Below are positions 33,771-43,470 of a stretch of DNA of 64,000 bases, in pieces (within the stretch, counting starts at the first letter, position 1; every line of letters starts with the position of its first letter). The position numbers and the translations under genes were made by a program. The DNA is from Thiopseudomonas acetoxidans (GTDB lineage Bacteria > Pseudomonadota > Gammaproteobacteria > Pseudomonadales > Pseudomonadaceae). The stretch lies in contig NZ_JAUCDY010000004.1 of assembly GCF_030362935.1 (NCBI RefSeq), positions 124,001 through 188,000 of the forward strand. Reading direction: 5' to 3'. The notes under the pieces are model-generated. The model did not search any database. It was given only the letters and a program-made list of their open reading frames with translations, and was not told the DNA's origin.

Positions 33771-35078
33771 TTAATAGTGTTGCTCTTCATTTTCTTCTGG
33801 CACATGCTCCATAGCATATTCATGCATTTGATTCAGTACATATTCTTCTTCAACACGCGGGTCAAGTGCAGCTACCAAGGGTGAGCTGGCTAAACCATCA
33901 GGCATAGCCAAGTGCGGCAAGGGTGCTTCTTCGACCAGAGTATCGCCCGTAATTACTTGTGGGCGAATTTTAATAGCAATGACCGCTGCACTTAAGCAGA
34001 AAAAAGCAAAGAGCATATTCGGGCCAAAGACGCGCATTAAACTACCGATCAACAAAGGACCAATGCTGGCGCCCAAACCGAAAATGGTTAACAGCACCGC
34101 TGCAAGAGAAACCCGTTTTTCGGCTGCGATATTGTCATTAGCAAAAGCCACCGCTAGCGGATATAAGCTAAACAGCAATGCGCAAGTGAGGCCGCCTAAG
34201 GAAAAGGTTAGCCAGATTGGCCAATCTGTATTCACCGCTTGTGGCATGGCAACAAATAACAACAGTATGCTGCACCAGCGGATAAGCTTGGAGCGGTCAA
34301 TGTTATCCGATAAATAACCCAAAGGTGCTTGTACAAAGAAACCAGCGGCCACACAGACAGCCATAAACAAACCCACTTGCTGAGTGGGCAAGCCAATCCG
34401 CGAGGCATACAAAGGTGCTAAACCATAAAAGGAACCCACAATAGCGCCAGCGATAAGACTGGTGAACATGGAAACAGGCACTTGCTGATAAAAATATCTG
34501 GGTGACAAGGTCGCGGGTTTTAACGGTTCTGGGTGAATACGCTTGGTTAAAGCAACAGGTACCAAACACAGAGAAAAACACAGCGCCACTAGCAATAACA
34601 GCTGAGCTTCTAGGTTCGATAGCGACGCTAGCATTAATTGACCGATCACCGAACCTAGGTAAGAAGCCATCATGTAACCTGAAAATACCCTGCCACGCTC
34701 ATCACTGTTACTTTGCTCATTGAGCCAGCTTTCGATGACCATATACAGGCACATCATGCCCAGACCTACAATCACACGCAGCAGTAACCACACCCAAAGA
34801 TTATCAATCAAACCGTGTCCCAATACGGCTGCGGTAACCACGCCAGCGCTCGCGACATAAGCACGAATATGACCCACCTGAGCAATCAGTCGGTGACCGA
34901 ACTTGCCGCCGGTAACCAAGCCAAGGTAAAAGCTGGACATCATGGCACCTACCCAGATACCACTGGCTCGGTCGGCCACATTGAGCGCCAAATAAGTGCT
35001 TAATAGGCCCGAACCCAACAGCATTAACAGGGTGGCAAAATACAAACTACGAAATGATTTCAATACAGACATGAACAA
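33771..35078 (-). CDS. Major facilitator superfamily transporter (YcaD-like)
   Basis: 435-residue MFS protein with twelve predicted hydrophobic segments. The first-half motif GGKFGHRLIAQVGHIR is in the loop after helix 2 and GYLSDNIDRSKLI in the second half. The hydrophilic C-terminal tail is about 60 residues, rich in Glu and His near its end (EEEYVLNQMHEYAMEHVPEE). The substrate is unknown. The sequence resembles the YcaD/TsgA-like branch rather than drug-efflux proteins. Confidence 0.8.
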   Translation of the reverse strand: MFMSVLKSFRSLYFATLLMLLGSGLLSTYLALNVADRASGIWVGAMMSSFYLGLVTGGKFGHRLIAQVGHIRAYVASAGVVTAAVLGHGLIDNLWVWLLLRVIVGLGMMCLYMVIESWLNEQSNSDERGRVFSGYMMASYLGSVIGQLMLASLSNLEAQLLLLVALCFSLCLVPVALTKRIHPEPLKPATLSPRYFYQQVPVSMFTSLIAGAIVGSFYGLAPLYASRIGLPTQQVGLFMAVCVAAGFFVQAPLGYLSDNIDRSKLIRWCSILLLFVAMPQAVNTDWPIWLTFSLGGLTCALLFSLYPLAVAFANDNIAAEKRVSLAAVLLTIFGLGASIGPLLIGSLMRVFGPNMLFAFFCLSAAVIAIKIRPQVITGDTLVEEAPLPHLAMPDGLASSPLVAALDPRVEEEYVLNQMHEYAMEHVPEENEEQHY

Positions 35079-35135
35079 CGCTTTATTAAGGTTTATGGGT
35101 AACGGGAAACGGAGGGTTCAAGCCGGCTTTGCAGG

Positions 35136-36536
35136 TTAGCGGCGCAAAAACAACCATTCGATAATACGCTGAAATCGCCCACCATAAGGGGGGTAAATTA
35201 AGCGCATCGGATTAATCCGTGATTTTGTTAATACGGCCTTGGCATGACTGAAGGTTAGAAACCCTTCGCGGCCGTGATAACTGCCTATTCCGGAAGAGCC
35301 GATTCCGCCAAAGGGCAGATCCGGCTGAGCGACATGCAATAAGGCTTCGTTGATGCAGGTGCCCCCAGCATGTGTTTGCGCCAGTATGTGTTGTTGTCGT
35401 TCTTTGTTGTGTGAAAAAAAATACAAAGCCAAAGGCCGCGGACGTTGCTGCACATAAGCCACCGCATCATAAAAGTCTTCATAGACCATAATAGGCAGCA
35501 CAGGGCCGAAAACTTCTTCTTGCATAACGCGCATGCAATCAGTGACCTCGGTAAGCACCAGCAATGGCATATTACGTTCATGCGCTTGCTCTGCGTGCAA
35601 ACTGGTGAGCTTAGCTCCCTTGATTTGTGCATCTTCAACCAACGCACGTAAGCGTTGTTGATGTTGCTGATTAATAATCCAAGTGCAGTCAGGGTTGTCG
35701 GCCAAGGTGGGTTGAAACCGCTGCAGCACTAAGCGCAGCTGCACAATGAATTCATTTAAACACTGTTTTGGCAGCAAGATATAGTCAGGAGCGACACAAA
35801 ATTGACCTGCATTAAGCAGTTTAGCAAAAGCGATCCGCTCAGCCGCATCGGCCAAATTGGCACTTTCATCCACAATAGTCGGTGACTTACCGCCTAACTC
35901 CAAAGTGACAGGGGTAAGATTTTCTGCTGCCGCACGCATCACTTTCTTACCAACAGCCGTGGAGCCGGTAAACAACAGGTGGTCAAAGGGCAGTTGTGTA
36001 AAAGCCTTGCCTAATTGTGCATCGCCTAAGACCACGCTCACCAAATCTTGGGGAAATATGGACTGCACAAGCTGCTGCATAAGCTTGGCCGTGGCGGGTG
36101 CGTGCTCGCTCATTTTCAGCATCACGCGATTGCCGGCGGCCAAGGCACTGGTGAGCGGGCCAATGGATAAAAACACTGGGCTATTCCACGGCACGACAAT
36201 GCCTACTACACCGACGGGCTGGTAATACACTTTGGCGCACGAAGGTTGAAATAACAGACTGGGCCAGCGTCTTTGTGGCCGCATCCAGCGCTTCAGATTA
36301 CGCCGCGCATGAGCAATACCCAGCACGCTTGGCAAAAGCTCTACCATGCGTGTTTCATCGGCACTGCGATGGCCGAAATCCTGGCTGATGGCAGCCGCAA
36401 TGGCATCCTGCTGTTTTATAAGCGCCTGCCGTAATTGCTCTAACCAGTCACTGCGCTCTGCCGCCGAGGGCATAGGGTTTTTGGCAAATGCCTGTTGCAG
36501 CCTAGTAAAGTGTTGGCGTAGTAATTCGCAGGTCAT
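35136..36536 (-). CDS. Aldehyde dehydrogenase, coniferyl-aldehyde type
   Basis: 466-residue NAD(P)-dependent aldehyde dehydrogenase. The Rossmann loop is FTGSTAVGKKVM, the catalytic-Glu region LELGGKSPTIV, the catalytic cysteine NAGQFCVAPDY, and EEVFGPVLPIMVY follows. The C-terminal part with LPFGGIGSSGIGSYHGREGF and a hydrophobic end (IIEWLFLRR) are like membrane-associated coniferyl/fatty aldehyde dehydrogenases. Substrate uncertain; long-chain or aromatic aldehydes are likely. Confidence 0.85.
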   Translation of the reverse strand: MTCELLRQHFTRLQQAFAKNPMPSAAERSDWLEQLRQALIKQQDAIAAAISQDFGHRSADETRMVELLPSVLGIAHARRNLKRWMRPQRRWPSLLFQPSCAKVYYQPVGVVGIVVPWNSPVFLSIGPLTSALAAGNRVMLKMSEHAPATAKLMQQLVQSIFPQDLVSVVLGDAQLGKAFTQLPFDHLLFTGSTAVGKKVMRAAAENLTPVTLELGGKSPTIVDESANLADAAERIAFAKLLNAGQFCVAPDYILLPKQCLNEFIVQLRLVLQRFQPTLADNPDCTWIINQQHQQRLRALVEDAQIKGAKLTSLHAEQAHERNMPLLVLTEVTDCMRVMQEEVFGPVLPIMVYEDFYDAVAYVQQRPRPLALYFFSHNKERQQHILAQTHAGGTCINEALLHVAQPDLPFGGIGSSGIGSYHGREGFLTFSHAKAVLTKSRINPMRLIYPPYGGRFQRIIEWLFLRR

Positions 36537-36715
36537 AGTTTAAATCCTTTCGCCTATTCAGCCCGTTACTTTGCGTAGTAAGGCTCGCCCAATGATGCGT
36601 AGTTTATTTTTAAGGGTTTTTGTATTGAGCATAAAGCAAAGGATATGGCAGGTATGTTGGCTTTTAGGTTAGTTGTTCAACCTTAGCGCACCTCACGTTT
36701 AAGCAAACTTTACGC

Positions 36716-36721
36716 TATACT
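36716..36721 (+). promoter_or_regulatory. Possible -10 element of glyQS
   Basis: TATACT at 36716-36721, about 40 bases before the glyQ GTG. A matching -35 hexamer at the right distance is poor, so the assignment is tentative. Confidence 0.35.
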
Positions 36722-36760
36722 TAGTAACTTTCTGCCATTTTCAACTCGTGGATGATCATC

Positions 36761-37708
36761 GTGAGCCAAATAACCCCCACCGTGCGCACCTTTCAAGACC
36801 TTATTCTTGCTTTGCAAAGCTTCTGGGCTGAGCAGGGCTGTGTGGTGTTGCAACCCTACGACATGGAAATGGGTGCCGGCACCTTCCATACCGCCACCTT
36901 TTTACGTGCCATAGGCCCTGAGACTTGGAACGCAGCTTATGTGCAGCCTTCCCGCCGTCCGACCGATGGCCGTTATGGCGATAACCCCAACCGTTTGCAG
37001 CATTACTATCAGTTTCAGGTGGTGCTCAAGCCCAACCCCGACAATATCCAAGAGCTCTATCTGGACTCATTGCGCCGCATTGGTGTGGATCCGCTGGTGC
37101 ATGATATTCGTTTTGTCGAAGACAACTGGGAATCCCCAACCTTGGGTGCTTGGGGCTTAGGCTGGGAAGTCTGGCTTAACGGCATGGAAGTGACGCAATT
37201 TACTTATTTCCAACAAGTGGGCGGTGTGGAGTGTTATCCCGTCACGGGCGAGATCACCTATGGTTTAGAGCGTTTGGCCATGTATCTGCAGGGTGTGGAT
37301 TCGGTTTATGACTTAGTGTGGACCGATGGCCCCTTTGGTGTGGTGACCTATGGCGATGTGTTCCACCAGAACGAAGTGGAGCAATCGGCGTATAACTTTG
37401 AACACGCCAATGTGGATAAGTTGTTTGAGCAGTTCGATTTCTTTGAAAGCGAAGCCAGCCGCTTAATGGAGTTGGAGTTGCCCCTGCCGAGTTACGAAAT
37501 GGTGCTCAAGGCCTCACACACCTTTAACCTGTTGGATGCACGCCGGGCGATTTCTGTAACCGAGCGTCAGCGTTATATTTTACGTGTGCGCACTTTGGCG
37601 CGCGCCGTGGCACACAGCTACTTGCATGTACGCGCCAAACTAGGCTTCCCGATGGCGCCGGATCATTTACGTGATGAAGTCTTAGCTAAATTGGAGGCAG
37701 AACAATGA
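36761..37708 (+). CDS. glyQ: Glycyl-tRNA synthetase alpha chain
   Basis: Catalytic alpha subunit of the heterotetrameric bacterial glycyl-tRNA synthetase. 315 residues from GTG 36761, giving the Pseudomonas-like start SQITPTVRTFQDLILAL; an ATG nine bases upstream is possible. The family stretch YVQPSRRPTDGRYGDNPNRL is at about 62-81 and VEDNWESPTLGAWGLGWEVW follows. The sequence is very close to P. aeruginosa GlyQ, one of the main supports for the organism's placement. glyS overlaps by 4 bases. Confidence 0.97.
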   Translation: MSQITPTVRTFQDLILALQSFWAEQGCVVLQPYDMEMGAGTFHTATFLRAIGPETWNAAYVQPSRRPTDGRYGDNPNRLQHYYQFQVVLKPNPDNIQELYLDSLRRIGVDPLVHDIRFVEDNWESPTLGAWGLGWEVWLNGMEVTQFTYFQQVGGVECYPVTGEITYGLERLAMYLQGVDSVYDLVWTDGPFGVVTYGDVFHQNEVEQSAYNFEHANVDKLFEQFDFFESEASRLMELELPLPSYEMVLKASHTFNLLDARRAISVTERQRYILRVRTLARAVAHSYLHVRAKLGFPMAPDHLRDEVLAKLEAEQ

Positions 37709-39750
37709 GTGCACAGGATTTTTTAGTTGAACTGGGCACCGAAGAGCTGCCACCTAAAGCCTTAAAAACCTTGGCGCAAGCCTTTGCCGATGGCATTAAG
37801 GCGGGCCTTAAACAAGCTGATTTGGCCCATGCCGAAGTCCAAGTCTATGCTGCGCCCCGCCGTTTAGCCGTGTGGGTGAAACAATTAAGCGCACGCCAAG
37901 CCGATCGCACCCAACGCATGGAAGGCCCACCGGTACAGGCGGCTTTTGATGCCGAAGGCCAGCCGACCAAAGCCGCGCAAGGTTTTGCGCGCAAGTGCGG
38001 TGTTGCAGTCGATGAGCTGGATCGCAGTGGCGCCAAGCTGAGCTACAGCCAACAAATTAAAGGTCAAGCGACAACTGATCTGCTGCCAGAAATCGTTTCG
38101 CAATCCTTAGATAAATTACCCATCCCTAAGCGCATGCGCTGGGGCGCACGCCGTGAAGACTTTGTCCGTCCTACGCAGTGGTTGGTGATGCTGTTTGGCA
38201 GTGATGTGGTTGATTGCACCATTCTTAGTCAAACGGCTGGTCGTCACTCGCAAGGTCACCGCTTCCACCATAACCAAGCGGTCGAGATTAAGCAGCCGAG
38301 CGACTATGTTGAGGCTTTGCGTAACGCAAAAGTTATCGCGGATTTCAACGAGCGCCGTACGCTAATTAAACAGCGGGTGGAACAGCTATCCGCCACGGAA
38401 AACGGCACAGCCATCATGCCCGACTCCTTGTTAGATGAAGTCACCGCCTTGGTGGAATGGCCCGTACCGCTGGTGTGCAGCTTTGAAGAACACTTCCTGC
38501 AAGTGCCACAAGAAGCCTTGATTATCAGCATGCAGGACAACCAAAAGTATTTTTGCTTGTTGGATGAGCAGGGCAAGCTGTTGCCACGCTTTATTACAGT
38601 CGCCAACCTAGAAAGCCGCGATCCGTCGCAGGTGGTCTCAGGTAACGAAAAAGTGATTCGCCCGCGCTTAACCGATGCCGAGTTCTTTTATCTGCAAGAC
38701 CAAAAACAGCCGCTGGAAAGCTTTAACGAGCGCTTAAAGAACGTAGTCTTTCAAGCCCAGCTAGGCACTGTTTACGACAAAGCCGTGCGGGTAAGCAAAT
38801 TAGCAGCGTTGATTGCCGAAAAAATCGGTAGCAATGCAGAGCATGCCGCGCGTGCGGGCTTGTTATCCAAGAGCGATTTGGCCAGTGAAATGGTCACCGA
38901 ATTCCCGGAAATGCAGGGGGTTGCTGGTTTTTACTATGCTCGCCTGAATCAAGAGCCCGGTGATATTGCGCTGGCGCTGAACGAGCAATACATGCCCCGT
39001 GGTGCTGGCGCTGAATTGCCGAGCACCCAAACCGGTGCTGCAGTCGCGGTGGCGGATAAAATCGATACGCTGGTGGGGATTTTCGGTATCGGCATGTTGC
39101 CCACCGGCAGCAAAGACCCCTATGCCCTACGCCGCGCGGCACTGGGTGTATTGCGTATTCTGATTGAGAAACAGCTGGAGTTGTCATTAACCGAGCTGCT
39201 CAACGCATCAATCGAACTGTACGGCGATAAGATTAAAACAGACGGGCTACTAACCCAATTGCATGACTTTATTTTCGACCGCCTGCGTGCGCGTTACGAA
39301 GATGCTGGCGTGGATGTGGGTGTCTACCTAGCTGTGCGTGCGGTGCATCCTGATTCACCGCTGGACTTTGACCAGCGCGTAGAGGCAGTGCAACACTTCC
39401 GCAGTCTGACCGAGGCCGAGGCCTTGGCGGCCGCGAACAAACGTGTCTCGAATATTCTCGGTGATGCCGAGGCTGGCCAGGTACAGCAGCAATTGCTGGC
39501 TGAAGCAGCAGAGAAAACCTTGTTTGCCGCCCTACAACAGGCACAGCAAGATGTCACCCCGCTGGCTGCCGCCCACGACTACACCGGCATCCTCACCCGG
39601 CTGGCACATCTGCAAGCCCCGGTGGATGCGTTCTTTGATGACGTCATGGTCAACACCGACGACAGCGCCATCCGCACCAACCGCCATGCCCTGCTGGCAC
39701 AGCTACGGCAGTTGTTCTTAACCGTGGCGGATATTTCACAGCTTAACTAA
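37705..39750 (+). CDS. glyS: Glycyl-tRNA synthetase beta chain
   Basis: Beta subunit of glycyl-tRNA synthetase, needed for tRNA binding. 681 residues, near the usual 690. The N-terminus FLVELGTEELPPKALK is diagnostic; QDNQKYFCLLDEQGKLLPRF and the HD-type region follow, with the anticodon-binding domain in the last 150 residues. It is translationally coupled to glyQ by an ATGA overlap. In P. aeruginosa glyQS lies beside gmhB-plsC; here the two pairs are separated. Confidence 0.97.
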   Translation: MSAQDFLVELGTEELPPKALKTLAQAFADGIKAGLKQADLAHAEVQVYAAPRRLAVWVKQLSARQADRTQRMEGPPVQAAFDAEGQPTKAAQGFARKCGVAVDELDRSGAKLSYSQQIKGQATTDLLPEIVSQSLDKLPIPKRMRWGARREDFVRPTQWLVMLFGSDVVDCTILSQTAGRHSQGHRFHHNQAVEIKQPSDYVEALRNAKVIADFNERRTLIKQRVEQLSATENGTAIMPDSLLDEVTALVEWPVPLVCSFEEHFLQVPQEALIISMQDNQKYFCLLDEQGKLLPRFITVANLESRDPSQVVSGNEKVIRPRLTDAEFFYLQDQKQPLESFNERLKNVVFQAQLGTVYDKAVRVSKLAALIAEKIGSNAEHAARAGLLSKSDLASEMVTEFPEMQGVAGFYYARLNQEPGDIALALNEQYMPRGAGAELPSTQTGAAVAVADKIDTLVGIFGIGMLPTGSKDPYALRRAALGVLRILIEKQLELSLTELLNASIELYGDKIKTDGLLTQLHDFIFDRLRARYEDAGVDVGVYLAVRAVHPDSPLDFDQRVEAVQHFRSLTEAEALAAANKRVSNILGDAEAGQVQQQLLAEAAEKTLFAALQQAQQDVTPLAAAHDYTGILTRLAHLQAPVDAFFDDVMVNTDDSAIRTNRHALLAQLRQLFLTVADISQLN

Positions 39751-39757
39751 GCACTTA

Positions 39758-39789
39758 AGCCGTGGCGGGCAAGCTTGTTCGCCATGGCT
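39758..39789 (+). terminator. Hairpin after glyS
   Basis: 10-bp stem AGCCGTGGCG / CGCCATGGCT (one G-U pair) with a 12-base loop just after the glyS stop. There is no T-run, so this may be a stabiliser or a Rho-assisted end. Confidence 0.4.
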
Positions 39790-39865
39790 GATGTCAGTAC
39801 TTTCGCTGCATGCTGCAAGGATAAAATGAACAATAATCCAAGGAGCGAGTATGAGCATCTACAGC

Positions 39866-40086
39866 AAAGCAGCCGGTGCCCCGAGCTTGGGGTAGCACAG
39901 CACAGCTCTTGTAGGAGCGCAACTTTTGCGCGATTGGGATTCTCCAGCAGCATTGAGTTATGCATTTGCCACAATCTACAAAAGCCTACCTGCTAGCATG
40001 TGCACTAAGCTAATTATTGCACGGGCTGAAAGCACCATCGCGCTTAGCTTAAGAAGCGCTCCCACAATAAAGCAGCCGGTGCCCCG
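39866..40086. repeat. Repeat cluster between glyS and the CopD-like gene
   Basis: An exact 18-base direct repeat AAAGCAGCCGGTGCCCCG occurs at 39866-39883 and 40069-40086. Between them lie two REP-like units: TTGTAGGAGCGCAACTTTTG (39909-39928, continuing GCGCGA) and a decayed unit in the opposite orientation at 40038-40066. The remaining part of this 471-bp intergenic region (39751-40221) holds no supported gene. Confidence 0.6.
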
Positions 40087-40221
40087 GTCTTAAAGTATCG
40101 TTGCGCGCCAAACAACAATGCTTGCCTATTATTAGTTGTGCATATGGCGAACATCGGTTTGAAGATATTTCTGCGTTGATTCCAGCGTTCCAACAACACA
40201 TCCAAACAGTAACGCAATCAG

Positions 40222-40665
40222 CTAGATAGGCTTAGCACCCATAATTGCACTGATTGCCAATACGAGCACGAACGCTGCAATAGCCCAGATTAAAGCGAAG
40301 ATTTGCTGCTTGTTGCTAGCGGTTTTTTTCGTGGCCAGTAAATGCTGCCAGCGCGCTAGATTGTTGTATAACAAACCCATAAATACGAATATCAGCGGCA
40401 ATAAGATAATACTCAGCATGAGCCATTTCTGACTGAGTGCAATGCCGGCAAGATGCGTCATCCACCAACCGCTAATTGGCAAACTCAGGGCTAACAGAGC
40501 AAACAGCGGCAGGCTAATGTGTTGCGTGCGTTGCAGTTTTTTCTGTAACACTTCTGCACCCTTGTTACGAGCGCGCCATACAATCAGCACATGCACCAGC
40601 ACACCCAATAACAATAGAACGGCAGGTAAGCCGTGGCCAATACGTATGGCTAAATAAGTACTCAA
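40222..40665 (-). CDS. CopD-like four-helix membrane protein
   Basis: 147-residue inner-membrane protein with four hydrophobic segments (about 12-30, 50-68, 80-100 and 122-142) and a histidine-rich first segment (RIGHGLPAVLLLLGVLVHVL). It resembles the CopD-domain/DUF2269-like small membrane proteins, some of which bind haem or copper, but there is no firm match. It lies 10 bp downstream of ilvA and may share its transcript. Confidence 0.6.
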   Translation of the reverse strand: MSTYLAIRIGHGLPAVLLLLGVLVHVLIVWRARNKGAEVLQKKLQRTQHISLPLFALLALSLPISGWWMTHLAGIALSQKWLMLSIILLPLIFVFMGLLYNNLARWQHLLATKKTASNKQQIFALIWAIAAFVLVLAISAIMGAKPI

Positions 40666-40675
40666 TGTATAACCC

Positions 40676-42190
40676 TTAAGCTAAAAATAATTGGTACGCC
40701 GGATTGTCGGTTTCTTCCCAGTAGGGATAACCAATCGCCTCCAGCGCTTGTTCAAAAGCAGGATAGTCTGCTTCATCGACTTGCAAAGCTGCCAGCACGC
40801 GTGCATCAGCGGCACCGTGATTGCGGTAGTGGAACATGGAAATATTCCAGCGTCCACCAAGCTTATTTAAAAAGTTAAACAACGCCCCGGGACGCTCTGG
40901 GAACTCAAAGCGAAACACGCGCTCATGACTAACTGCTTGTGCATGACCGCCGACGAGATGGCGAATATGTAGCTTAGCCAGCTCGTTTTTGGTCAGGTCT
41001 AAAACCGGAAAACCCTGATCCTGTAACGAGGCAATCAAGGCTTTGCGCGGATCGGTTTCAGGATCGGTTTGCACGCCCACAAAAATATGTGCCTGACCGT
41101 TGGTGTGGTAGCGATAGTTAAACTCGGTAATTTGTCGTCTACCTAAGGCTTCACAGAAGCGTTTAAAACTGCCCGGCTCTTCAGGAATAGTCACTGCAAT
41201 AATAGCTTCGCGACGTTCGCCCAACTCAGCGCGCTCAGCCACATAGCGTAAGCGATCAAAGTTGACGTTGGCGCCTGAATCAATAGCTACCAGTGTTTGC
41301 TCAGTCACCCCAGCTTTATGCACATATTTTTTAATCCCCGCCAAAGCCAACGCGCCGGCCGGTTCCGTAATGGAGCGGGTATCGTCATAGATGTCTTTCA
41401 TTGCTGCGCAGATTTCATCGTTGCTAACGGTGATTACTTCATCCACATAGTAGCGACAGATCTCAAAGGTATGCTCGCCAATCTGGCTGACCGCTACACC
41501 ATCGGCAAATAAACCCACTTGCGCCAACTGTACACGCTCATCCGCGGCTAAGGCTTGTTGTAGACAGTTGGAATCTTTGGGTTCAACGCCAATCACTTTA
41601 ATTTCAGGGCGCAGGTATTTAATGTAAGCCGCTACCCCAGCGATTAGCCCACCACCACCGCAAGGTACAAAAATAGCATGCAAGGGCCCTTGGTGTTGAC
41701 GCAAAATTTCCATGGCTACAGTGCCCTGCCCTGCTATGACCTCGGGATCATCATAAGGATGGATATAAACCAAGCCTCTTTCTTCCACCAGCTTGAGTGA
41801 GTATTCCAGCGCGTCAGGAAAGGCTTCGCCGTGCAATACCACCCGTGCGCCGCGAGCACGCACCGCCTTCACTTTAATATCAGGTGTGGTTTTTGGCATC
41901 ACAATGGTGGCTTTAATCCCCAGAAATTTAGCCGCTAACGCTACACCTTGAGCATGGTTGCCGGCTGAAGCAGTGACCACGCCGCCGGCCATTTCTGCAG
42001 CAGTGAGCTGGGCTATTTTGTTGTAGGCGCCGCGAATCTTAAAGGAAAATACGGGTTGTAAGTCTTCACGCTTAAGCAAAATCTGGTTGCCGAGGCGTTC
42101 GGAAAGCTGATGCGCCTGTTGTAGCGGGGTTTCAATTGCCACGTCATACACGCGTGCGTTGAGAATTTTCCTGACGTAATGTTCGAGCAT
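40676..42190 (-). CDS. ilvA: Biosynthetic threonine ammonia-lyase
   Basis: PLP enzyme deaminating threonine to 2-oxobutyrate, the first step of isoleucine synthesis. 504 residues: a catalytic domain with the PLP lysine in FSFKIRGAYNKI and the glycine loop CGGGGLIAG, and a C-terminal regulatory region (about 325-504) with two ACT-like domains (TIPEEPGSFKRFCEALG and FEFPERPGALFNFLNKLG). The two ACT domains mark it as the isoleucine-regulated form. It is divergent from rpiA, as in P. aeruginosa. Confidence 0.96.
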   Translation of the reverse strand: MLEHYVRKILNARVYDVAIETPLQQAHQLSERLGNQILLKREDLQPVFSFKIRGAYNKIAQLTAAEMAGGVVTASAGNHAQGVALAAKFLGIKATIVMPKTTPDIKVKAVRARGARVVLHGEAFPDALEYSLKLVEERGLVYIHPYDDPEVIAGQGTVAMEILRQHQGPLHAIFVPCGGGGLIAGVAAYIKYLRPEIKVIGVEPKDSNCLQQALAADERVQLAQVGLFADGVAVSQIGEHTFEICRYYVDEVITVSNDEICAAMKDIYDDTRSITEPAGALALAGIKKYVHKAGVTEQTLVAIDSGANVNFDRLRYVAERAELGERREAIIAVTIPEEPGSFKRFCEALGRRQITEFNYRYHTNGQAHIFVGVQTDPETDPRKALIASLQDQGFPVLDLTKNELAKLHIRHLVGGHAQAVSHERVFRFEFPERPGALFNFLNKLGGRWNISMFHYRNHGAADARVLAALQVDEADYPAFEQALEAIGYPYWEETDNPAYQLFLA

Positions 42191-42287
42191 AAGGAGGCCG
42201 TAGTTGCTGTGTGTGTGAAGTTAAAAAACATTTGAAGAAGTTCGTAAGTCTACTCCAGACAAGCGCGCTCAACCATGGATGAAGGGG

Positions 42288-42293
42288 TATAAT
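42288..42293 (+). promoter_or_regulatory. -10 element of the rpiA promoter
   Basis: A perfect TATAAT in the ilvA/rpiA intergenic region. It places the transcript start near base 42300, downstream of an in-frame ATG at 42292, which therefore cannot be the start codon. The -35 region is weak. Confidence 0.5.
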
Positions 42294-42321
42294 GTACAAA
42301 ATTCACCTGTGGAGCCTCATC

Positions 42322-43005
42322 GTGACCCAAGATCAACTCAAGCAAGCCGTAGCTCAAGCGGCCATAGACATCGTTGTACCACGCTTAGACAAGCAAGCGA
42401 TTATTGGTGTGGGCACCGGTTCTACCGCCAATTTTTTTATCGATTTGTTGGCTGAGCATAAATACGACTTTGCTGGTGCTGTAGCCAGCTCTGAAGCGAC
42501 GGCTGAACGTTTGCGTGGTCATGGCATTGAAGTGTTTGATCTAAACAGCGTGCCTGAGCTCGAGTTTTATGTGGATGGTGCGGATGAGTGCAACAAACAC
42601 TTGGAGCTGATTAAAGGCGGTGGTGCAGCGCTAACCCGTGAAAAAATAGTTGCGGCAGTAGCGAAAACCTTTATTTGTATTGCCGATGAAAGCAAAAAAG
42701 TTGATTTTCTCGGCGAATTCCCTTTGCCGGTTGAAGTTATTCCTATGGCGCGCAGCTATGTGGCGCGTGAAATTGTTGGGCTGGGCGGTGATCCTGTTTA
42801 TCGCACCGGCGTGCTGACCGATAACGGCAACGTGATTTTGGATGTACACAATATGCAGATCACCGACCCGCGCGGCTTAGAAGAAAAGCTTAACGCCATC
42901 GTGGGTGTGGTCTGCAGTGGTTTGTTTGCCGCACGACCAGCAGATGTGCTGTTGCTAGGTACGAAAACAGGTGTTAGTACTATCAAAAAAACAGAACTGA
43001 GTTAA
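42322..43005 (+). CDS. rpiA: Ribose-5-phosphate isomerase A
   Basis: Interconverts ribose-5-phosphate and ribulose-5-phosphate in the pentose phosphate pathway. 227 residues from GTG 42322, which has a GTGGAG ribosome site and gives the Pseudomonas-like start TQDQLKQAVAQAA. The family motifs GVGTGSTANFFID, FYVDGADECN and IKGGGAALTREKI are present. The sequence is close to P. aeruginosa RpiA. Confidence 0.96.
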   Translation: MTQDQLKQAVAQAAIDIVVPRLDKQAIIGVGTGSTANFFIDLLAEHKYDFAGAVASSEATAERLRGHGIEVFDLNSVPELEFYVDGADECNKHLELIKGGGAALTREKIVAAVAKTFICIADESKKVDFLGEFPLPVEVIPMARSYVAREIVGLGGDPVYRTGVLTDNGNVILDVHNMQITDPRGLEEKLNAIVGVVCSGLFAARPADVLLLGTKTGVSTIKKTELS

Positions 43006-43038
43006 AGCATCAGCCAAGCTTAATGAGGCAAGCGCCCT

Positions 43039-43129
43039 GTGGAAGCACTTTGTGGGAGTTCTTTGTAAGAGCTTTTTGTAAGAGCTTTTTGTAAGAGCTT
43101 TTTGTAAGAGCTTTTTGTGGGAGCGCAAC
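43039..43129. repeat. 13-bp tandem repeat running into a REP unit
   Basis: Seven consecutive 13-base units. The first two are degenerate (GTGGAAGCACTTT, GTGGGAGTTCTTT), the next four are identical GTAAGAGCTTTTT (43065-43116), and the last, GTGGGAGCGCAAC, is the head of a REP-like unit that continues to 43140. The array appears to have grown from REP sequence. Confidence 0.85.
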
Positions 43130-43456
43130 TTTTGCGCGAAAGAAAATAACCTGCAGCTGCAGAGCAAGCCGGTTCAGTCCAATCGGCCTTGTTGGAGCGC
43201 ATCTAATGCGCGACTCGACGTTGAGCTGAAACGAGATTTTGCGTCAGGCACTAAACCAATGTAGCTCGACTGGTCGGGGAGCGAAGAGCACACCAAAACC
43301 AAGCCTGAGCAAGAGGCTCTGTTTCCCCGCCAAGGCAGGTCCCACATTAGACTGTGCCTTGGTTGAACTTTTGCGCTAGTTAAGCCAAGTCCAGAATTTC
43401 AGGATTAAGCCTAGCCACTGCTGGCTAGGCCGGTTCGCGCAAAAGTCACGCTACAG
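43113..43456. repeat. REP-like units and dispersed repeat downstream of rpiA
   Basis: The 465-bp region 43006-43470 is made mostly of repeats. REP-like units are at 43113-43140, 43189-43213 and, in the opposite orientation and decayed, 43434-43456. A copy of the about 120-bp dispersed repeat is at 43268-43376 (see 51722-51848). A perfect hairpin GCCTAGCCA-CTGC-TGGCTAGGC is at 43409-43430. No gene is supported here. Confidence 0.7.
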
Positions 43457-43470
43457 AGTATTTATAAAGT

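Noticed and set aside
39775..39996. Open frame of 73 codons after glyS
   Set aside because: It crosses a hairpin and REP repeats, has no ribosome site and looks non-protein-like.
42292..42321. Longer rpiA start at ATG 42292
   Set aside because: This ATG lies inside the TATAAT promoter element, and the extra residues do not match the family.
43039..43129. CRISPR array
   Set aside because: The 13-bp units are contiguous with no spacers and no cas genes are near.
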